NCBI GenBank assembly: GCA_009760855.2 | Contig: WPIO01000029.1 | Location: forward strand, 843,501-907,500 | DNA: 64,000 nucleotides | Direction: 5' to 3' | DNA from: Cristatella mucedo | Taxonomy: Eukaryota > Bryozoa > Phylactolaemata > Cristatellidae | In this document: positions 57,809 to 64,000 of the stretch, piece by piece | Position numbering within the stretch: position 1 is the first letter of the stretch | How the letters are laid out: every line of letters begins with the position of its first letter | Notes under the pieces: generated by a model | Told to the model about the DNA's origin: nothing | The model's database searches: none | What the model saw: only the letters and a program-made list of their open reading frames with translations | Position numbers and translations under genes: made by a program

Positions 57809-59287
57809 ATGAAGATGGACATGGGTAAGGCCGGTCACCGCGCACGCGAGGTTGACTAGCATGGGCGCAGCATGGTCGGTCCACATGGGCGCTTCGCTGC
57901 TGCCTCGTTGAGCTGCGCTTCACATACTATATGCCATGAAAGCTGTGGTACTTGCCCGGAAAGCATGCGCTTGGTTTCATAGGCCGAATGTCACGTGAGT
58001 TTGTGCATGCTTTTTGGGGCAAAAGCCAAGGGAGTATCCGCTTGCATCGCCTTCCTCTGGTGCTCGAAGCGCTGCATCGCGCTGCTTGCGAGGGTGGCTA
58101 CTGCTTTGCTGCCGGCGCTGCCTCGGCAGCCGCCATGGCAGGTCTGGCAGTAGTCGATTCAACCCAGCTGTCGACACTTCCACGATTGCTGACGCAATCG
58201 CCGCCGCCATTGCCAGTGCTGCTATTTCGAATGCATTGTCCTAAGCAGTTCAAGTTTGTCATTTTCCTGCTGAAGAGCAGTTTCCTTCAGCTAATGTCGG
58301 GCCGCTACTTGATAGCAAGGTCAACTTCCGTTTGCTAGATCCTGAAAAGCTAGAAAGGTTTCAGAAGATTAGAGACCACCAGCTAGCCATTGAGAAGTGG
58401 TTGAAAGACCTCGAGCGGGTAGTAAGTAGAAGGCTGCGGTTGCATAGCATTAGCAGTGAGTGCTTGTGCATTCAGCGCAGCCGCCCCCGGCTCACCGCGA
58501 GCTTGCGAAGGCTTCCGCGCTGGTGCGCCGTGCACATGCCTCACGGTGTCCAGAGGCAAAAGAGTCATCCAGCGCTCAACCGCTCCACATCCATCCCCAG
58601 TCCACTCGCTGTTCGCTGGGCAGGCAGGCAGCAGAGGTTAGCCTCGGCGGCCAAGCCGCAGGTGGGCCGAACGGCGGCCATGTGCCGTGCACGGCCGCTT
58701 CTTGAGGCACGCCTTCGACTGTTGCTTGCAGCTGCGCAAGCGATTCGAGCACGACCGAGCCGAGCGGATCGTCAGGTTACTGCTCGAGAGCCAGCACCGC
58801 CGACTGGAGGAGCTTTGTCAGCTAAAGGACGAGCTGACGGCGAAGCACAAGAAGAAGATGGAAAGCTTGCGAGCTCAGCACGAGAAGGAAATATCGGCTG
58901 CCAAAAAGAAGCAATGGGTGAGCCGAGTTGGAGGCGGCGGCGGCGGCAGCGGCGGCCGCCCCCTCTTCTGCGAGATTGCCGTGTCCGACAGAGGCTGGCT
59001 CGCCGGGCCAGGCGTCGCTCTCGCGTCGGCCTGGCCCGGCGAGCAAGACTTGCTTTCGAGTGCCGAACGAAGCTTGGACGAGAGGCTGCGCTCCTAGCAT
59101 GTGTGCATGCGTGCATGCATGCATGCATGCACGCACGCATGCATCTCTGCCCCTGTGCCATTTGCAGTGCGTCGAGTGCCAGGCTGAGGCAATCAGCCGA
59201 TGCTGTCAGAATATGGCCTACTGCAGCAAGGAGTGCGAGAGGAAGCACAGACAAAGAGGTCATCAAAATACGTGCAAGAACAAGTAG
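57809..59287 (+). CDS. Stand-alone coiled-coil/MYND mini-gene, ZMYND11 partial paralog
   Basis: Four exons join in phase to 134 residues: 57809-57824 (ATG AAG ATG GAC ATG G), 58339-58421, 58732-58917 and 59168-59287. Exon 2 gives DPEKLERFQKIRDHQLAIEK then WLKDLERV, which I do not recognise. Exon 3 is a 62-codon coiled coil, the same length and phase as the ZMYND11 exon at 40947, 29 of 62 residues identical by eye. Exon 4 is a MYND finger (CVEC, RCCQNMAYC, SKEC, KH, GHQNTC) ending CKNK, about 18 of 39 identical, with all ligand positions kept but the Trp after the ligand His lost. Introns fall at the same places as in ZMYND11. Winged helix, PHD, bromo and PWWP parts are absent. A TATA box and poly(A) signal flank it. 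Alternative: these are extra 3' exons of ZMYND11 itself. That the module is a real coding copy is solid; exon 1 is less so. Confidence 0.7.
58339..58421 (+). CDS. Mini-gene exon 2
   Basis: Eighty-three bases; the first two complete an Asp codon opened by exon 1, and it ends in phase 0 at the strong donor gtaagt. The product is helical and charged. No matching exon was found in the ZMYND11 locus. Confidence 0.6.
58732..58917 (+). CDS. Mini-gene coiled-coil exon (copy 2)
   Basis: It begins LRKRFEHDRAERIVRLLLES, passes through QHRRLEELCQLKDELTAKH and ends AAKKKQW. Exactly 186 bases like its ZMYND11 counterpart; acceptor ttgcttgcag, donor gtgagc. No stop or shift is present despite clear divergence. 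Confidence 0.9.
59097..59145. repeat. GCAT repeat in the last mini-gene intron
   Basis: gcatgcatgcatgcatgcac units, self-complementary, between the coiled-coil and MYND exons. Confidence 0.92.
59168..59287 (+). CDS. Mini-gene MYND exon (copy 2) with stop
   Basis: Thirty-nine codons plus TAG after acceptor catttgcag. CVEC, CC..YC, SKEC and the His/Cys end all remain. HWHKEH of ZMYND11 reads HRQRGH here, so partner binding may differ. Confidence 0.9.
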   Translation, partial: CVECQAEAISRCCQNMAYCSKECERKHRQRGHQNTCKNK

Positions 59288-59375
59288 CCAAGCACGACTT
59301 GGGCGCAAGCTGCGCTCAAGTCGTACCATCGGCATGATACACCGAGTATTGCGCGATTGTGAAGTAGCCGTTCAA

Positions 59376-59381
59376 AATAAA
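59376..59381 (+). terminator. Poly(A) signal of the mini-gene
   Basis: AATAAA lies 89 bases after the TAG of the MYND exon, a normal distance. It supports a transcript ending here. Confidence 0.6.
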
Positions 59382-59399
59382 TCGTGCTCGAGCATGCAA

Positions 59400-60440
59400 T
59401 CGCGTGCGTGCTATCTGGCATCAATTAGTACGAGTAGGGGGAGTTGTACAATGTAATGATACTGTCGATGCTGTCATATGGGGGGGGGGCCTTAGGAGGT
59501 TTGGCTTTCCAGAGAGCTCAGTAATGGTCTTACCACCTGTCAGCCATGCCGGTGCTGCTGGTGTGATCTGTGTAATTAGCTCTATGTCAAATTGAGCCTA
59601 GCCCGTAAGAGCACCCGTGTCAGTCAGTTCGTCACATGTGTCTGTATCAGTAATGGATGAGCTGCAGGCATCAGATAAGGACTGTCGATGGGGCGAGCTC
59701 TGGATGCTTTACTGCAGCAGCAGGGTTGAGCTAAGCTTTGCTCAGTGTACAGCCTATACGTATGTGTTACCGGAGAAGCCAGCACTTTGTCTTATAGGTA
59801 GGAGGCCACCGGAGAACATGTGTGCTTCGAGGGGCAAGTGCCAAGAGCAAGCATCCGGTAGCGGTGGCTTCCTCCAGTGGTCAGGTATCAGCGCTGCTGC
59901 AATTCTACCGTATCGAGGGTTGCTGCTGCTGCTGCAAGCATTGTGTTCTAAGAGGTTCGTGCTTGTCCTTTCCTTTTTTGGGCAACTGCTGCCTTCTGCT
60001 AACAGCAGGCCAATGCTTTATATCCATGCCACTTTCCCTATCGATTGGTCCGGAAGCTGCTTAAAAATGCTTTGGGCTTGAGAGGTGCAGCTACAGCATG
60101 CCATATGGGGTTTGAATGATTACCGGGCTAGTAAATGAATGGGCAGTGTAGCAGCCACTGCTAGCAGTCAGAGCTTGCAGCCAGGAATCAAAAGGTGACA
60201 GAAATCGGCAGCTAGCATTTTCTGCGCCCTCCCTGGTCGTGCACGCCATTCGTTTGGTACTGGAAGGCCCCCGTCACCACCTCTGTCACAGCCGGACGAC
60301 ATAGCCGTGTGCCTAGCTGTGCAAACCGGCTCGTGTGGCACGTGGTCACGTGGCTCCTGCTGTGCCAGCCCCTGTATGTCGTGGCTCTGGCTCGATGCGT
60401 GCTGCTGAGAAGAAATTCTGAAAAGGAGCTGGCAAAGTGA
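59400..60440. other. Between copy 2 and copy 3, no exon confirmed
   Basis: A Cys-rich run (GCTGCTGCTGCTGCAAGC near 59920) vaguely recalls a MYND segment but lacks the ligand spacing. Confidence 0.4.
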
Positions 60441-60449
60441 CCTGGATTG

Positions 60450-60760
60450 TTCAGTAAACCGAGCGACCTCGACTGGATGACCCTACAAAGTAGGATGCCA
60501 AGCTGATAGAGGAGCTCAATAGCAAGACTCGGGACTGATCGCCCAGCAAAAGGACGACATGTCGACTGTCAAAAAAACGCAATGGCTGTGCTATGCTGGC
60601 ACTCGCAAGCAAGGGTGCATGCCGTTGTCTTTCTGACTCCCATTAAGCTGCACTAAGGATGTCTGTCTGCGTGCTTTATCATTTTCAGAGCTCTGACTGC
60701 CGAAGGACATATCACTGCTGCTCTGCTGGAACACGGTCTCATGATGCATGCAATGCCATG
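60450..60760 (+). pseudogene. Decayed third coiled-coil/MYND copy
   Basis: 60459-60585 resembles the coiled-coil exon (LIEELNSK, a stop, then LIAQQKDDMSTVKKTQW in another frame), but the donor gt after TGG is now ct. From 60689, after an intact acceptor attttcag, the DNA matches the start of the MYND exon (codons for TYHCC, then an insertion and loss of the YC..C part). An AC microsatellite follows at once. It is a broken tandem relative of the two intact modules. Confidence 0.65.
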
Positions 60761-60793
60761 CAATTGCTAACAGCTACTCGAGGAATACCAGGT

Positions 60794-61008
<215 letters not shown>

Positions 61009-61074
61009 GGAGAGGAGAGTGGTCGGTTGCTTGGGCCAGCCAGCTTGATCCAATCTCTGGCAGTAGTCATGTAA

Positions 61075-61172
61075 TCGACCAATGGCCGAGATCGTGGGCT
61101 CGAGCTCCGAGGCATATTTTAAGTGCCTGAATAGAAACAAAGTTCTCTTAGAGATACAAATGAATTATATTA
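61075..61172 (+). mobile_element. SINE family A, 5' truncated
   Basis: ggccgagatcgtgggctcga, a catattttaagtgcctgaat block and aagttctcttagagatacaa with an AT tail. The A-box half is missing. Confidence 0.6.
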
Positions 61173-61739
61173 TACATTCTATCATTATATTTCCTACTAA
61201 AGATGGATCCAACTTGGCCCACTCCCACATCAACCGAGCACACACTATCTATCCGGCAGTGATTGCCCCTACAGTGCGGCCTAGTAAGGTGCTGCAGAGC
61301 CAAAGCCGACAGGGTGACCTTAACCTGCTGGTCGGTCTTAACCTGCAAGGACACTCTTTGCTGCATGGATGCAGCTGCTGGAGTTGCTGTGCTTGCCTAG
61401 TAATCAAATTTGGCAGCCCATCTATAGCACGTTTTGCAGGAAATTAAGATCCTGCCAGTGGCTGCTAGCTATACTTGGTGCGACTAATGCAAGCCCAGCC
61501 TGATTAAAATTCCTCAGCGATATTTCATTCGAATAACCTTTTCGTGGAATGCGACCAAGCTGTTGATAGCGAGCTTTTGCACTAGCTCCGGTATAGAGCT
61601 GAAGCATTTTCTCCAGGTCCACCGAGTTGCTTTATAATCAGATATATATATATGTATATATATATATTTACATTTAAGTATTTGTGGTATATTAGAAAAT
61701 TAGGGATGTGATGTATCACATTCACCGTTAGTATCCTGT

Positions 61740-62500
61740 CGTGGCGTGGTTGCAGAAGCTACCCTCGACTCCCGGTTCAGGAACACGAACCATGCGGCTT
61801 CCAAGCACGTGATGGCATCGGAGGCGGCAGCTTTGCTGCAATGCCACGCTCCGCGTGTGGAGCGTCAAGGTCTGCCAGGCCTCATTGTCCGGCCACCATC
61901 TGTCGAAGGTTCCGAACCACGAAGGGTTTTGCCACAGTCCGGTCAGGAGAGGCCCGGCTTTGACTGCATATCTTTATCATGTGTGTCATTATTATCTATT
62001 CTGTTATGGGCCACTGCCAACAGGGCATCCATGCTAGCTTCAAACTGCACCATCGTGTTGACGATGACCGCTTCGTTGCTGTCGGTGATCACCTGGTCTG
62101 GCTTGAAAGCCAGACGGTGGAAAGCCAGAAGGCAATGACTGCCTACAGGCAACTGCACCCAGTGGCCGGAAGAGCCCCGATTAGGCAGCCAAGCACCAGG
62201 TTATGTCGGTCTGTGATCGCATGTAACATGGACCGGCTGTGGCCAAGCACGTGACAATCGGTCTCGGCCTCGGTTCGGCACAACTGACAGCTGGTAGCCG
62301 GCCGGTATGACCGACTCCTACCGATGCCCACCGACAGCACGTCCGGACATATCCGATGGACGAGCTGCGGGATGAAAGACCGAAACCGTCGTTAGAAAGT
62401 GATTTTGAGTCGCGAATTTGTCCATGGCCAGGCTCAGTGACTGACCCTGACCTATGCAGGCTATGCTGAGCCACCCATGCCGACCTTCCGCCAGCCTGGT
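61740..62500 (-). mobile_element. R2-like LINE C-terminal remnant with restriction-like endonuclease
   Basis: SCQLCRTEAETDCHVLGHS, then HAITDRHNLVLGCL is a CCHC-type pattern. Downstream LAFKPDQVITDSNEAVIVNT and VQFEASMD match the KPD..(E/D)..V.VRFE core of the R2/NeSL restriction-like endonuclease. The frame breaks between them. This is a different clade from the CR1/L2 pieces elsewhere. Confidence 0.68.
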
Positions 62501-62934
62501 TAACTTGCTTGCAGTTTCGAGATCACCACGAGCAGTATGACAGCATGCTCGATGCCACCGTGGTTGACTGACAGCGCCAGAGCTCTAAAGCCGGCCAGCA
62601 AGATGCTGCATGAGAGACATTTAAGGCACCAGGGTGTGTCTGACCATAGCAAAGCCGGAGATCTTGTTGCCAGGCCCGAAGGCCGCAGGTATCGTGGTAT
62701 CATGAACGCTCTCATCAGACGACGGCATACCGCCTAGGTTGGCAAGGCTGAGTCGAGGCGGTGACACTCGACTCGCCCGCACTCACACGTCCGGCGAGCT
62801 CAGCATTGGGCAGGCATGCTCAGCATGAAGGATGGTGCCGTTTGCAACAGGCCAGACTAAGCCGCCGAGTGTGGTTTGATGCCCCGACAGCAAGCAAGCG
62901 ACGCTAAAGAATACATTTTAAAGCAATATTAGAA

Positions 62935-63125
62935 AGAAGATTCAAATGCGGCAAGGGAGTTGAGAGAATTCGATGTGCTGGAGAGCTGGGAGGGATCAAA
63001 ACAAAGATACAACTGAGCTGATTCGAAAGCATCAGAAGCTGCCGAAAGATCAAGCAAAACAAGATCTGACAAAGCACGGGCAGTTGTTTTAAAGGGACAC
63101 AGAAAATTCACCTTCAAAAAATAAT
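62935..63125 (-). mobile_element. LINE fragment with internal deletion
   Basis: LVLLDLSAASDAFESAQLYL, then CFDPSQLSSTSNSLNSLAAF: motif A runs straight into the segment just after YADD, so the middle of the reverse transcriptase is gone while the frame stays open. Confidence 0.65.
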
Positions 63126-63129
63126 GCAA

Positions 63130-64000
63130 ATAACATCGTCACTTTGTAAATGGTTTTCTGTAGAAGCAGCTCGGAAATGGCTATTAAAACCTATGGACAG
63201 CCTACCAAAACAACGATTCATTAAATAAACCTTGATGGCGTTAAAAGTGCTTAATCTCCATGGTGACCCCACCCCGGTTTCAAATAGTTGAATATTGCAA
63301 AGCAGACTTTCTAATCTACTGTCTTTGTAATTCGATTATATGTAGGCCGGCACTGCTCCTCTGCTAAACAGCTGGTGAACAGCTGTTAGGAGCATGCTAA
63401 GAGAGGCCAGTGCACAGCTGTGGTCCGCCTGTGGTGTGGCATGGACACAGGCCGGTAACCCAGTGGTGAACAGATGGTGGATTCACCATCAGGGTCGGCC
63501 GGTGCACAGCTGTGGTCCTCGGATGGATCGTCGGGGTCGGCCAGTGCACAGCCGAGCCAGAGGAGAAGGGAGTCGAGTGGAAGAGAGGCGATCGTGCATC
63601 CATCTGCTCCGTGCGTCGTATAATAAACTGTTCGTGTTGGTCATCAGCTGGCTCTCTGCGTGCGTGAACCGAACAACAGTCTTGATTTCGGCTCCATCAA
63701 GCTACCAACAGCAGCAGTACTTTGTAGCCACCAGCAAGACGGGCTCACAGCCGTTCTTTCAAGTGCCTGCGTTCCCACTACCCATTCTCTGCACGCCGTG
63801 ACTCACCCCCAATTAAAACATAAACCCTTAGAACCCTAAGCCTCAATAAAACATAGACCATAAAACTGTGGCTGCACCAGAAGACCACACCTAGCTGGCC
63901 CTCAGAGGCCAGAGCAAACTGGAAGTTCGTGACTACTAGAACGAACTGCAACCCAAAATTTCCGCCCGATTGTGCAGGCCCATTGCAGTCGGTGCCAAAT
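63130..64000. other. Right edge, no gene recognised
   Basis: 63400-63560 holds an imperfect repeat (ggccagtgcacagctgtggtc and ggccggtgcacagctgtggtc). A gtataataaactgttcgtgt stretch at 63616 resembles the poly(A) end of an LTR. Confidence 0.4.

Noticed and set aside
58332-59456. 374-residue open frame on the plus strand
   Set aside because: It starts correctly in mini-gene exon 2 but then reads through the introns and runs in the wrong frame over the coiled-coil and MYND exons.
61746-62138. 130-residue plus frame as a gene
   Set aside because: It is antisense to the R2-like endonuclease remnant, which explains the conserved-looking composition.

Overview
This is nuclear DNA from an animal, almost certainly a bilaterian invertebrate with a fairly large, repeat-rich genome. 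Genes are split into short exons (35 to 273 bases) by GT-AG introns of 0.2 to 5.5 kb. Introns and spacers are packed with decayed LINEs, tRNA-derived SINEs, Tc1-like transposons, small inverted-repeat elements and microsatellites. The phylum cannot be fixed from the sequence alone.

Layout. (1) 0.7-14.2 kb, minus strand: nine exons of FTCD (formimidoyltransferase cyclodeaminase, histidine/folate metabolism). The start codon is in a GC- and CpG-rich block at 13.3-15.1 kb, and the gene runs off the left edge. (2) 15-24.7 kb: gene-poor spacer, or the first intron of the next gene, full of LINE and SINE debris. (3) 24.7-42.4 kb, plus strand: a complete ZMYND11/BS69 gene. It encodes a winged helix, PHD finger, bromodomain, zinc finger, PWWP domain, coiled coil and MYND finger. 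It starts just after a tandemly duplicated GC-rich block that may be its promoter. (4) 42.4-57.7 kb: intergenic, with several LINE reverse-transcriptase fragments on both strands, nested SINEs, a possible pogo-like element and a 400-base G-rich minisatellite. (5) 57.8-59.4 kb, plus strand: a small four-exon gene whose last two exons are a diverged but intact copy of the coiled-coil and MYND exons of ZMYND11, with its own TATA box, start codon and poly(A) signal. (6) 60.45-60.76 kb: a third, broken copy of the same two exons. (7) 61-64 kb: more LINE debris, including an R2-like endonuclease segment.

FTCD and ZMYND11 are divergent and may share promoter DNA, but they have unrelated jobs. The most notable feature is the row of three coiled-coil/MYND modules: one in full-length ZMYND11, one as a stand-alone mini-gene with the zinc ligands kept, and one dead. 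A protein carrying only the dimerisation and partner-docking end of a chromatin reader could compete with or tune the full-length reader. That function is inference; the exon structure is read directly from the sequence.
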